A stretch of 64,000 nucleotides of DNA from Lysobacter arseniciresistens ZS79 (GCF_000768335.1 NZ_AVPT01000006.1:62001-126000), one strand, 5' to 3'; positions 37,342 through 48,206 are shown, counted from the first letter of the stretch. A program made the numbers and translations. The notes: a model not told the origin generated them from the sequence alone.

Positions 37342-39669
37342 ATGACGCCCAATGCACTCGCCGTCGGCCTTGCCCGCGCGCTGGCTGTTTCCTCGTTGAT
37401 CGCGGTTCCGGCCGTGCACGCGCAGCAGGCCGGTGGCCCCGCCGCCGACGCGACCGAGCTGGACGCGGTGCAGGTCACCGGGCAGGCCGTCTACCGCGAC
37501 CGCAGCGACGCCACCGCACCGACGCTGAGCTACGGCGTCGAGTACTTCCAGAAGTTCGAGCCGCGCACGGTCGGCGACATGCTCAAGCGGGTGCCGAGCG
37601 TGGCGTTCGTGTCGGACGTGCTGGAGTACGACGGCGCCCGCCTGCGCGGCCTCGGTGCCGGTTACACCCAGATCCTGATCAACGGCAAGAAGGTGCCCGG
37701 CGGCGGCAACGACCGCTCGTTCTTTGTCGACCGCATCCCGGCGGAGGTGGTGGAGCGGGTCGAGATCGTCCGCAGCGCCAGCGCCAACCGCTCCGGCGAT
37801 GCCGTGGCCGGCGCAATCAATATCGTGCTGCGCGATGCCTACGAGTTCGACGGCGGCTACGTGCGTCTGGGTGCGTCGCGCTTCGACGACGGCGAGGTCA
37901 CGCCGACCGTGGCGGCGGTCGCCAGCGGCGCGGTCGGCGAGGGCCGCGTGCTGGCCGGCGTCAGCCATCAGGGCCGCTACAACCCCAAGCGCAAGACCAG
38001 CCTGCGCTACGCCGCGCCGGGCGGCGAATTCGACAACCGCGAGGACCAGTCCGACATCCGCGACGGCGACGACACCTCGTTCAACCTGTCGTACGTGCGC
38101 GATGTCGGCGATGTCGGCCGGCTGTCGCTGTCGGGCCTGTACGTGCGCACGGACCGAACCGAGACCGAACACTCGCGCGAGTACAACGTGCCCGTCGGCA
38201 CCGCCCGCGACAACCTGCTGTCGGTCAACGACCAGCTCGAGGACATCCGCCAGGACAACTTCGCGTTCAAGGGCGACTACGTGTTCGACATGGCCGGTGG
38301 CGAGACCGCGTTCGGCGTGAGCTTCGCCCGCTTCGACGAGGACACCGTCGGCACCGAGGTGGAGGTCGGGTACGACGACGGTGAGACACCGCCGGCGTGG
38401 GACGGGTACGAGGGCGAGCGCCGGCTGGTGGCGCTGCGCGACGACGAGTCGGGCGCGAGCGTGTCGCACCGCCGTCCGGTGGGCGCGGCCGAGCTGGAGT
38501 TCGGCATCGACGCGCTGCGCAAGGAGCGCCGGTTCGAGCAGCGCACCAGCGAGGTCGAGGCCGACGCGGAAGGCCAGCCGCTGCCGCCGTACGCGGAGTT
38601 CGACGCCACCGTGACCGACATCCGCGAGGACCGGCTCGACCCGTACCTGATGCTGTCCGGCAGCGCCGGCCGGCTCGACTGGGAGACCGGCCTGCGCATG
38701 GAGACCACCGACATCCGCATTGACGCCGACGGCGCGGGCTTCGAGCAGGACGAAAACCAGTTGCTGCCATCGGCCCACCTGCGCTGGAACATCACCGGGC
38801 AGGACCGCCTGAGCCTGTCGCTGGCCCGCACGGTGCGCCGGCAGTCGTTCGACCACCTCACCCCGGTGCTGCTGGAGGGCGAGTACGGCGACAACGATTT
38901 CATCGGCAACCCGATGCTGGAGCAGGAGACCGCGGTCGGGCTCGACCTCGGCTTCGAGCACCGCCTCGGCAAGCGCGGCGTGGTCGGCGTCAACCTGTTC
39001 TACCGCGACGTCGGCGACCTGATCGAGCTGGTCAGCACCGGCGAGCCGAGCGAGAGCGCGGTCGAGGACCACGAGGACGACGTGGCCGACTTCGTCGACG
39101 GAAACCCCGGCGCCGGGCCGACCACGCCGGGCTACCCGGTGTTCGACCCCGACAGCTTCGTCTACACCGCCGCCAACGTCGGCGACGGCGAGGTGTTCGG
39201 TGTCGAGCTCGACCTGTCGACGCCGCTAGACGCGCTGGGCCTGCCGGACACCGGCGTGTTCCTCAACTACTCGTGGCTGGACAGCCGCGTCGACGACGCG
39301 ATCGGCGAGCGCCGCTTCAACGACCAGGCGCGTTCGGTGTTCAACATCGGTTTCATCCAGGATCTGCCAACGCTGGGCATGAGTTTCGGCGTCAGCTACC
39401 GCGACCAGGGCAACGCCTACGCGCGCCTGCTGGCCGAGGAGGTGACGACCGCCTACGGCGAGGACCTCGAGGCCTTCGTCGAGAATCGCTTCGGCCGCAG
39501 CTGGTCGGTGCGCCTGACCGGCACCAACCTGCTGGACGCGTCCAAGGACGAGGTGTTCCACAAGTTCGACACCCTCGGCGACCAGATCGAGCGCGACTAC
39601 GACGAGTACGAACTCGAGTCGGAAGTCGCCGGGCCGGTGTACCAGATGGTCGTGCGCTACGCGTTCTGA
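37342..39669 (+). CDS. TonB-dependent outer-membrane receptor
   Basis: 775 residues. The signal peptide ends about AVHAQ (residue 28), followed by a TonB-box-like ELDAVQVTG. The plug domain (about 45-165) has FEPRTVGDMLKRVPSVAFV, GLGAGYTQILINGKKVPGGG and IVRSASANRSGDAVAGAINIVLRDAYE; a 22-strand barrel ends in the aromatic VVRYAF. The receptor is of the fecA/cirA-like class without an extra signalling domain. Its ligand is suggested only by position: it is divergent from a phytase, so phytate or its breakdown products are plausible. ATG at 37342 follows a weak GAGTCCTCC region. It is convergent with the doc-type toxin gene. Confidence 0.87.
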   Translation: MTPNALAVGLARALAVSSLIAVPAVHAQQAGGPAADATELDAVQVTGQAVYRDRSDATAPTLSYGVEYFQKFEPRTVGDMLKRVPSVAFVSDVLEYDGARLRGLGAGYTQILINGKKVPGGGNDRSFFVDRIPAEVVERVEIVRSASANRSGDAVAGAINIVLRDAYEFDGGYVRLGASRFDDGEVTPTVAAVASGAVGEGRVLAGVSHQGRYNPKRKTSLRYAAPGGEFDNREDQSDIRDGDDTSFNLSYVRDVGDVGRLSLSGLYVRTDRTETEHSREYNVPVGTARDNLLSVNDQLEDIRQDNFAFKGDYVFDMAGGETAFGVSFARFDEDTVGTEVEVGYDDGETPPAWDGYEGERRLVALRDDESGASVSHRRPVGAAELEFGIDALRKERRFEQRTSEVEADAEGQPLPPYAEFDATVTDIREDRLDPYLMLSGSAGRLDWETGLRMETTDIRIDADGAGFEQDENQLLPSAHLRWNITGQDRLSLSLARTVRRQSFDHLTPVLLEGEYGDNDFIGNPMLEQETAVGLDLGFEHRLGKRGVVGVNLFYRDVGDLIELVSTGEPSESAVEDHEDDVADFVDGNPGAGPTTPGYPVFDPDSFVYTAANVGDGEVFGVELDLSTPLDALGLPDTGVFLNYSWLDSRVDDAIGERRFNDQARSVFNIGFIQDLPTLGMSFGVSYRDQGNAYARLLAEEVTTAYGEDLEAFVENRFGRSWSVRLTGTNLLDASKDEVFHKFDTLGDQIERDYDEYELESEVAGPVYQMVVRYAF

Positions 39670-39699
39670 CCGGCGCTGGCCGGGCGTGGCGGGCGCGGC

Positions 39700-40125
39700 T
39701 CAGCCGTAGCGCGCGGCGCCCTCGTGCACCGCGTCGCCTTCGGGCCGCGCGGTGTGGCGGCGCAGCCAGTCGGCGAAGTCGGCCTCGGACAGGGAGCCTT
39801 CGGCGAGGGCGAGCATGGCCACGTATTTGTCTTCGTCGCGTGCCACCAGCGTCACGCCGTTGAGCGCGAGGAAGGTGCGGTAGCAGACGTGGGCGGTTCG
39901 CTTGTTGCCGTCCAGGAACGGATGGTTGCGTGCCAGTCCGTACGCGAGGCTGGCCGCGAGCGCGGCGATGTCCGGCGGCGGGTCACCGTAGGTGTGCAAC
40001 TGGCGCGGACGCGCCAGCGCGGAGTCGAGCAACGCCTCGTCCCGTACCCCGGATTGCCCGCCGTGCTCGGCGAGCTGGCGGTCGTGGATGGCGAGCGCCA
40101 GCGGCTTTTCGATCCAGATGATCAT
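39700..40125 (-). CDS. doc: Doc (death-on-curing) family toxin
   Basis: 141 residues with the Fic/Doc fold and the Doc motif HPFLDGNKRT at residues 68-77; Doc enzymes use this loop to phosphorylate and block elongation factor Tu. It begins with IIWIEKPLALAIHDRQLAEHGG, the usual Doc N-terminus. The last 20 residues (ARPEGDAVHEGAARYG) extend past the typical Doc end. The AbrB-type antitoxin gene lies seven bases upstream on the same strand. It is therefore a type II toxin-antitoxin pair with a MazE/AbrB rather than Phd antitoxin. Confidence 0.85.
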   Translation of the reverse strand: MIIWIEKPLALAIHDRQLAEHGGQSGVRDEALLDSALARPRQLHTYGDPPPDIAALAASLAYGLARNHPFLDGNKRTAHVCYRTFLALNGVTLVARDEDKYVAMLALAEGSLSEADFADWLRRHTARPEGDAVHEGAARYG

Positions 40126-40132
40126 CGGCCGC

Positions 40133-40354
40133 TCACTGCGCGAGCTTGTGCAGCACGGCGCGGTCCTCGCGCATGACCTTTTCCGCCACCTCCATCTGCG
40201 CCGCCAGCGTGGGGTCGTAGGTGGTCAGCCGCACGCCGTCCGGGGTCTCGATCGCGAACAGCTCGTCGCCCTTCTCCAGCCGCAGGCGCGAGAGCAGGTC
40301 CTTCGGGAGGATGACGCCGGCGGAGTTGCCGATGGCGGTGATCTTGAGCTTCAT
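40133..40354 (-). CDS. AbrB/MazE-family antitoxin of the Doc toxin
   Basis: 73 residues. The N-terminal swapped-hairpin AbrB/SpoVT DNA-binding domain has MKLKITAIGNSAGVILPKDLLSRLRLEKGDELF. The C-terminal part (DPTLAAQMEVAEKVMREDRAVLHKLA) is a predicted helix that would wrap around the toxin. ATG at 40354; the toxin gene starts seven bases after its stop. The region just upstream (GGTTATTACGGACGTTATACC, 40372-40392) is AT-richer than its surroundings, contains ACGGACGT with partial dyad symmetry, and may hold the promoter and autoregulatory operator. Confidence 0.87.
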   Translation of the reverse strand: MKLKITAIGNSAGVILPKDLLSRLRLEKGDELFAIETPDGVRLTTYDPTLAAQMEVAEKVMREDRAVLHKLAQ

Positions 40355-40479
40355 GTCGGGCGGTCCAGTTCGGTTATTACGGACGTTATACCGACGCCGC
40401 GTGCCGGGCAACCCGTGGAATCCGGGAGCGACGCCAGTCGCCACCGGCAGGGCCGCAGTACGCGACGACCTCGCCAGAC

Positions 40480-40506
40480 AAAAAAGGCCCCGCACTTGGC
40501 GGGGCC
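40480..40506 (-). terminator. Rho-independent terminator after gcvP
   Basis: On the minus strand: GGCCCCGC / GCGGGGCC stem with a CAAGT loop, followed by TTTTTT. It lies 28 bases beyond the gcvP stop. Confidence 0.92.
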
Positions 40507-40533
40507 CCTGGTCCTGCTGTCCGGCGGCAGCCG

Positions 40534-43443
<2,910 letters not shown>

Positions 43444-43511
43444 GGCGGGACTCTGGTCGGCAGGGCAGGGAGGCGGCGGAATGCTACGCGCGCGGTGCAG
43501 CACGCGGGGCG

Positions 43512-43718
43512 CCCCTCTGTCCTTTTGCCTGAGAGTTCGGAAGCGGGCTCCGTGACGGCAGCGGGGGGAGGGTCGCTTCGTGCACCTTCGGCGCCGGATT
43601 GAACCGGTCTCTCCAGAGTGTTTTCACAGCCGGTGGTACGGGGGCCTGAGCGATTACGGGCGTTGCGCCTTCGGCAGCGGCCTGGCCCGGGGGCTGGCCG
43701 CTTCTCCCACCGGCTGGT
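43512..43718 (-). ncRNA. Tandem glycine riboswitch (two aptamers) in the gcvP leader
   Basis: Read on the minus strand. Aptamer 1 (about 43718-43627) is closed by a P1 stem CAGCCGGTGG / CCACCGGCTG and contains GGGAGAAGCGG, GCCGAAGGCGCAACG and CGCTCAGGC. A short linker TGTGAAAAC leads to aptamer 2 (about 43620-43512) with CTCTGGAGAGACCGG, GGCGCCGAAGGTGCACG and ACTCTCAGGCAAAAGGACAG. These are the conserved cores of the gcvT-type glycine aptamer. The expression platform is the 68 bases between 43511 and the gcvP start. Tandem aptamers usually switch such genes on when glycine is high. Confidence 0.92.
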
Positions 43719-43731
43719 GGATCACCCGGCG

Positions 43732-43737
43732 ATTATA
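43732..43737 (-). promoter_or_regulatory. Probable -10 box of the gcvP promoter
   Basis: Perfect TATAAT on the minus strand (43737 to 43732). A start about 7 bases downstream (near 43725) would begin the transcript just before the first glycine aptamer. No good -35 hexamer is seen at 16-18 bases, so only the -10 element is claimed. Confidence 0.65.
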
Positions 43738-43857
43738 GGCCTCAGCGGAGCCGGACGGGATGGTCCGTCCCGGCCCGCACCGTTGCGCCGCCGCCCCCGT
43801 TGCCCGACCCTCGACCCACCGCCTCGACCTCGACGTCGACCCACCCACGAGGCGCCT

Positions 43858-43930
43858 GTAGGAGCGACGTGAGTCGCGACCCGCCGACCGGCCGCGACCT
43901 CGGCCAGGTCGCGACTCACGTCGCTCCCAC
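43858..43930. repeat. REP/BIME-like long inverted repeat
   Basis: Left arm starts GTAGGAGCGACGTGAGTCGC; the right arm is its near-perfect inverse, ending GACTCACGTCGCTCCCAC. The centre holds GGCCGCGACCTCGGCC. It is the most symmetrical of the four elements of this family in the window and lies 31 bases upstream of the VOC-family gene. Confidence 0.85.
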
Positions 43931-43961
43931 GGGCGCCCCGGCCTATCAAGAAGCCCGCGCC

Positions 43962-44381
43962 ATGTCCGAGCCCCCATTCACCCTCCGCCAGATCGACCAC
44001 GTCGTCATCCGCGCCCGCGACCCCGCCGCGCTGGAGGCGTTCTATTGCGACGTGCTGGGCTGCACCGTCGAGCGCCGGCAGGACGGCATCGGCCTGGTCC
44101 AGCTGCGCGCCGGCGCCTCGCTGATCGACCTGGTCGACGTCGACGGCAAGCTGGGCCGCATGGGCGGGGCCGCCCCGGGCGCCGAGGGCCACAACATGGA
44201 CCACCTGTGCCTGCGGGTAGACCCGTTCGACCGCGAGGCGATCGTCGCCCACCTGCAGGCGCATGGCGCCACCGTCGGCGAGTTCGGCTCCCGCTACGGC
44301 GCCGAGGGCGACGGGCCGTCGCAGTACCTGCAGGACCCGGAGGGCAACGTGGTCGAGCTGAAGGGCCCGCCGGACGCCTGA
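43962..44381 (+). CDS. VOC-family (glyoxalase I-like) protein
   Basis: 139 residues forming one vicinal-oxygen-chelate unit of two beta-alpha-beta-beta-beta modules. Probable metal ligands: His in QIDHVVIRARDPAALEAFYCDVLG, His in NMDHLCLRVDPFD, and Glu in LQDPEGNVVELKGP. The enzyme type (lyase, dioxygenase, thiol transferase or resistance protein) cannot be told from sequence alone. Start ATG 43962 (MSEPPFTLRQ); an upstream in-frame start would run through the palindromic repeat. It is convergent with the pirin gene (4 bases between stops). Confidence 0.85.
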   Translation: MSEPPFTLRQIDHVVIRARDPAALEAFYCDVLGCTVERRQDGIGLVQLRAGASLIDLVDVDGKLGRMGGAAPGAEGHNMDHLCLRVDPFDREAIVAHLQAHGATVGEFGSRYGAEGDGPSQYLQDPEGNVVELKGPPDA

Positions 44382-44385
44382 GCGC

Positions 44386-45282
44386 TCACGACATCGGGTT
44401 CGCCGGCGTCCGCTCCGGGTCGCCCGGCAGCGGGATGCACTCGCCGTCGTCCAGGTCCGGCAGCTTCATCCGGCCGGCGCGCCAGTCGGCCTTGGCCTGC
44501 TCGATGCGCTCCTTCGAGCTGGACACGAAGTTCCATTCGATGAACCGCTCGCCCAGCGGCTCGCCGCCGAGCACCATCAGCAGCGTCCCCTCGCAGGCGG
44601 TCACCGCGGCCGGGCGGCCGGGGCTGAACACCAGCATCCGGCCCTCGCCGTGCCGCTCGCCGGCGGCCTCGACGCTGCCGCGGACCACGTAGGCCGCGCG
44701 CTCGCGGTGGTCGTCGGGCAGGGCGAAGGTGGCGCCGGCGGCCAGCTCGCAATGCAGGTAGAACAGCGGCGAGCGCGTCTTCACCGGCGACACCAGCCCG
44801 TAGGCGCTGCCGGCCACCAGCCGCCCGCGCACGCCGCCTTCGTCGAAAGCCGGCAGCACGCCGGCGCCGTAATGGTCGAACGCCGGGTCCATCTCCTCGT
44901 CGGCCCGTGGCAGCGCCACCCACGCCTGGATGCCGTCCAGCGACCCGCCGTGCGCGCGGGCCTGCTCGAAACGCTCCGAGTGGGTGATGCCGCGGCCGGC
45001 GGTCATCCAGTTGACCTCGCCGGGGCGGATCGGCTGCTCCGAGCCGACGCTGTCGCGGTGCATGATCTCGCCGTCGAACAGGTAGGTGATGGTCGACAGC
45101 CCGATGTGCGGATGCGGGCGCACGTCGACGTCGTCGGGGATGCCGGGGGCGAAATCCACCGGCCCCATGTGGTCGAAGAACACGAACGGCCCGACCATCC
45201 GCCGCTTGGCGAACGGCAGCACCCGGCCCACTTCGAACCCGCCCAGGCTGCGGCGGCGTTGGTCGATCACCATGTCCAGCAT
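44386..45282 (-). CDS. Pirin-family protein
   Basis: 298 residues of the bicupin pirin family. The N-terminal cupin has the metal-site residues His57 and His59 in RPHPHIGLSTITYLFDG, and His101 and Glu103 in AGRGITHSER. Bacterial pirins include quercetin 2,3-dioxygenases and regulators of pyruvate metabolism, so the reaction is not fixed. The C-terminal half has the second cupin and ends with RMKLPDLDDGECIPLPGDP, as in long pirins. Start ATG 45282. It is divergent from the FHA-domain gene. Confidence 0.85.
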   Translation of the reverse strand: MLDMVIDQRRRSLGGFEVGRVLPFAKRRMVGPFVFFDHMGPVDFAPGIPDDVDVRPHPHIGLSTITYLFDGEIMHRDSVGSEQPIRPGEVNWMTAGRGITHSERFEQARAHGGSLDGIQAWVALPRADEEMDPAFDHYGAGVLPAFDEGGVRGRLVAGSAYGLVSPVKTRSPLFYLHCELAAGATFALPDDHRERAAYVVRGSVEAAGERHGEGRMLVFSPGRPAAVTACEGTLLMVLGGEPLGERFIEWNFVSSSKERIEQAKADWRAGRMKLPDLDDGECIPLPGDPERTPANPMS

Positions 45283-45415
45283 GCGTGCGTCCTCCGGTCT
45301 GCGGTGCCCCATGGTGCCCCGGCGGGGGGCAACCCGTATCATCACGCGGCGTTGCTGACGGACCAGAAACGATCCGCCGATGGCCACCGGCCCGGCATCC
45401 ATTACAGGGGGTTCG

Positions 45416-46189
45416 ATGAAACTGGTCTTTCCCGGCGGGGAACACCCGCAGGTCCTGCTCGATGCCGGCGTTAACCGGGTGGGTTCCGACCCGCACGGCC
45501 AGGTCGTCATCAACCGCCCCGACATCGCCCCGCGCCTGTGCCAGCTGCACGTCACCGCGCAGGGCGTGATGCTGGACGTGCCCGAGGGCGCCAGCATCGA
45601 GGTCAACGGCCGCCGGGTGGACGGCCTGATCGCGCTGCGCCCCGGCGACAGCGTCGCCCTCGGCGGCATCGAGGCGCGGCTGGCCGGTGTCGGCACCGTG
45701 CTGCCGGCCGCCGGCGATGCGCTGGAGGCGTTGCCGCCGGCCAACGACGACCTCGGCGCCACCACGGTGCGCCCGGTGGTGCCGGAGTTCGTGCTGCGCT
45801 GCGTGGCCGGCAGCCTGTTCGGCCGCAACGTGCCGGTGCACGGCGTGGTCACCTTCGGTCGCGCGCCCGAATGCACCGTCACCGTCGAGGACTCCGGCCT
45901 GTCGCGCCTGCACGCCCGGCTGCTGCCCGGCGACGGCCATCTGGTGCTGGAGGACATGGGCTCCAGCAACGGCAGCTTCGTCAACGGCCGCCGCGTGGTC
46001 CGCGCCGAGGTGCGCACCGGCGACGAGATCGGCATGGACACGCTGCGCTTCCGGGTGGTGTCCAACACCCGTGCCGACGAGGCGCGCCGGCCCGCGCGGG
46101 ACGACTCGGGCCAGCCGGGCTGGGTGATGCCGGTGCTGGCGGCACTGGCGGTGGTCGCGGCCGGCATCGCCGCCTACCTGCTGGCCTGA
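45416..46189 (+). CDS. Membrane-anchored FHA-domain protein
   Basis: 257 residues. Residues 1-85 resemble a degenerate FHA fold (VNRVGSDPHGQVVINRPDIAPRLCQLHV). Residues 125-215 are a canonical FHA domain with VTFGRAPECTV, SRLHARL and SSNGSFVNG, the phosphothreonine-binding residues. A short linker leads to a C-terminal transmembrane helix (about 235-256), so the protein is tail-anchored with its FHA domains in the cytoplasm. No Ser/Thr kinase gene is nearby. ATG at 45416 follows GGGGGTTCG. DODA-type dioxygenase begins 12 bases after its stop. Confidence 0.85.
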   Translation: MKLVFPGGEHPQVLLDAGVNRVGSDPHGQVVINRPDIAPRLCQLHVTAQGVMLDVPEGASIEVNGRRVDGLIALRPGDSVALGGIEARLAGVGTVLPAAGDALEALPPANDDLGATTVRPVVPEFVLRCVAGSLFGRNVPVHGVVTFGRAPECTVTVEDSGLSRLHARLLPGDGHLVLEDMGSSNGSFVNGRRVVRAEVRTGDEIGMDTLRFRVVSNTRADEARRPARDDSGQPGWVMPVLAALAVVAAGIAAYLLA

Positions 46190-46201
46190 GCCCGCAGCCG
46201 G

Positions 46202-47065
46202 ATGAAGCGCAACGTCGCCATGCCCGCCGCCTTCCTCGGCCACGGCAGCCCGATGAACGCGCTGGAGCGCAACCGCTTCACCGAGGCGTGGCGGGCATTC
46301 GGCGCCTCGGTGCCGCGGCCACGGGCGATCCTGATGGTCTCCGCGCACTGGTACGTCAACGCCACCGCGGTCACCGCGATGGCGAGGCCGCGCACCATCC
46401 ACGACTTCTTCGGCTTCCCGCAGGCGCTGTTCGACGTGCAATACCCGGCGCCGGGGCTGCCCGAGCTGGCCGAGGAGGTCGCCGACTTCGCCAGCCCGGA
46501 TTTCGTCGGCCGCGACCTCGATGGCTGGGGCCTGGACCACGGCACCTGGTCGGTGCTGGTGCACGCCTTCCCCGACGCCGACATCCCCGTCGTGCAGCTG
46601 TCGATCAACGCACTCAAGCCACCGCAGTGGCACCTCGAACTCGGCGCCCGGCTGGCCCGGCTGCGCGAGGCCGGCGTGCTGCTGATGGCCAGCGGCAACG
46701 TGGTCCACAACCTGCGCGCGATCGACTGGGCCCAGCCCGACACCGGCTTCGACTGGGCCCGGCGCTTCGACGAGCACGCCCGCGCGGTGCTGACCGAGCG
46801 CCCCGGCGAGGCCGACTCGCTGGTCGCCCACCGCGACTACGCGATGGCCGCGCCCACGCCCGAGCACTTCCTGCCGGTGCTCTACATCGCCGGCGCCGCC
46901 GCCGCGGCCGGCACCCCGGCGCAGGTGCTGGTGGACGGCTACGCCTACGGCTCGCTGTCGATGACCAGTTACGGCGTCGGCTGCGCCTGCCCCGAAACCG
47001 GCGACGCACTGCCCGGCGCCGCGCCGCTGCCCGACGACGTGCCGGCCGACGAGACCAACACCTGA
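46202..47065 (+). CDS. DODA-type extradiol aromatic ring-opening dioxygenase
   Basis: 287 residues of the class III extradiol dioxygenase superfamily (LigB-like), related to E. coli YgiD, a zinc-dependent 4,5-DOPA dioxygenase. Metal-site and active-site segments: [32 protein letters not shown] and SGNVVHN. The C-terminal 25 residues ([16 protein letters not shown]) are acidic and Pro-rich. Its stop at 47063-47065 is followed directly, with no spacer, by the truncated TonB-receptor fragment, so the DNA downstream of this gene has been rearranged. Confidence 0.88.
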   Translation: MKRNVAMPAAFLGHGSPMNALERNRFTEAWRAFGASVPRPRAILMVSAHWYVNATAVTAMARPRTIHDFFGFPQALFDVQYPAPGLPELAEEVADFASPDFVGRDLDGWGLDHGTWSVLVHAFPDADIPVVQLSINALKPPQWHLELGARLARLREAGVLLMASGNVVHNLRAIDWAQPDTGFDWARRFDEHARAVLTERPGEADSLVAHRDYAMAAPTPEHFLPVLYIAGAAAAAGTPAQVLVDGYAYGSLSMTSYGVGCACPETGDALPGAAPLPDDVPADETNT

Positions 47066-47066
47066 G

Positions 47067-47427
47067 CACCTGTTCCGCTACGAGCCCGGCATCTCGGTCA
47101 CCTCCAGCGTCGGCCGCTTCGGCATCGGCGACATCCGCATCCGCGGCCTCGGCGGCAACCGCGTGCGCATCGAGACCGACGGCATCGCCGTGCCCGACGC
47201 CTACGCCATCGGCAGCTACTCCAACGCCAACCGCAACTTCGTCGACCTCGACACCCTCAAGCGGGTCGAGATCGTGCGCGGCCCGGGCAGCGCGCTGTAC
47301 GGCTCCGATGCACTGGGCGGCGTGGTCGCCTTCGTCACCAAGGACCCGTCCGACTACCTCGACGACGGCGAGCGCGCCCACTTCGAGGCCAAGCTCGGCT
47401 TCGAGAGCGCCAACGACGGCCTGTTAA
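47067..47427 (+). pseudogene. Fragment of a TonB-dependent receptor (plug domain only)
   Basis: From 47067 a single frame reads HLFRYEPGISV, GIGDIRIRGLGGNRVRIETDG, FVDLDTLKRVEIVRGPGSALYGSDALGGVVAFVTKDP, then HFEAKLGFESANDGLLSG. This is the plug domain and the first barrel strand of a haemoglobin/transferrin/lactoferrin-type TonB-dependent receptor. Signal peptide, TonB box and nearly all of the barrel are missing. Similarity stops at about 47427, where another gene's remnant begins in a different frame. No start codon or ribosome-binding site serves it, so it is not expressed as a receptor. Confidence 0.8.
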
Positions 47428-47793
47428 GCGGCGCCACGCCACGGCCCCGCCGACGACGGCGAGAACGCCCGCTGGCTGGCGCAGATCGACGCCCGCGCCG
47501 ACGCCGTGCGCCGCGCGCTGCCGTTCCGCCGGGTGAAGGTGGAAACCCTGCGCGAGGACTGGCCGGAGGAGCGCGAGGCCGCCGAGGCCCGCATCCGCGG
47601 CTTCGTCGCGCGCGCCGCACAGGAGGACGGCCGCGCCATCGTCATCCCGTTCCGCGTGCAGGGCTTCGGCCCCTACGGCCGCGTGCTGGAAGGCCTGGAC
47701 TACGCCGCCAACGAGCGCGGGCTGGTGCCCAACGCGCAGGTGCGCGAGTGGGTGGACCGGCAGGCGCGGATGCTTGCGGCCGGCCGCTGGTAG
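47428..47793 (+). pseudogene. C-terminal fragment of a CbiX-like (sirohydrochlorin/cobalt chelatase superfamily) protein
   Basis: The frame from 47428 reads RHGPADDGENARWLAQIDARAD, VKVETLREDWPEEREAAEARI, GRAIVIPFRVQGFGPYGRVLEGLDY and PNAQVREWVDRQA, ending at TAG 47791-47793. This fits the second half of a CbiX/SirB-type chelatase-fold domain ('AHG...ENARW...TLR.D' then 'I.P....GFG.YG.VL.GL'). The N-terminal part, including the start, is missing. A GTG at 47506 could start a 95-residue product that lacks the first conserved His. It is fused end to end with the receptor fragment upstream. Confidence 0.55.
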
Positions 47794-48009
47794 GCACCGC
47801 GGCGCAAGGTGGTAGCGGCGGTACGGATGCCGCCGCCTGAGGGGACAGGGATGTCCCCGGCCTTGCCGACGGCCGACAGCCGGCTGGCCGCGGCCGGTTG
47901 ACCGGCGGCCCGCGCGTTTGCGGCTCTGGGCCGTGCAGCGCGGTTCGCGGCGCGCAGGTGGGGCAGAATCGCCCGCTTTGAACGCACGCCAACCATCAGG
48001 GGGAACAAC

Positions 48010-48198
48010 ATGAAATACATCCTGGCCGCAATGCTCGCCGTGACCGCATCGGGCTGCGTGGTGATTCCCGAGGACCTGCTCGGCCGGTTCGGTGGCGGCA
48101 CCGTGCTGGTCTGCCACAAGGGCAAGAAGACCATGGAACTGCCGCGCGAGGCGCTCAACGGCCACCTCAACCACGGCGACCACCGCGGGCCCTGCTGA
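48010..48198 (+). CDS. Small lipoprotein with CHKG...HLNHGD motif
   Basis: 62 residues. MKYILAAMLAVTASGC is a lipoprotein signal with Cys16 as the lipidation site. The mature peptide of 47 residues ends with VCHKGKKTMELPREALNGHLNHGDHRGPC. The block Cys-His-x-Gly ... His-Leu-x-His-Gly-Asp ... Gly-x-Cys is a short motif I recognise from the C-terminal ends of various secreted bacterial proteins, where the Cys and His may bind a metal; here it stands alone. GGGGGAACAAC supplies the ribosome-binding site. The 21-bp tandem repeat array begins nine bases after its stop. Confidence 0.7.
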   Translation: MKYILAAMLAVTASGCVVIPEDLLGRFGGGTVLVCHKGKKTMELPREALNGHLNHGDHRGPC

Positions 48199-48206
48199 CG
48201 GGCGCC

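Noticed and set aside
36030-37478. Longer N-terminal extension of the phytase (to about 482 residues)
   Set aside because: The extension crosses the intergenic region and would destroy the lipoprotein signal peptide that starts at 37175.
40372-40392. Perfect operator palindrome for the Doc/AbrB pair
   Set aside because: Only the outer GGT/ACC and the central ACGGACGT show symmetry. It is mentioned as a possible operator in the antitoxin entry but not annotated as one.
47839-47858. Hairpin GGGGACAGGGATGTCCCC downstream of the CbiX-like remnant
   Set aside because: A good stem but no T-run, and no intact gene ends there; not called a terminator.
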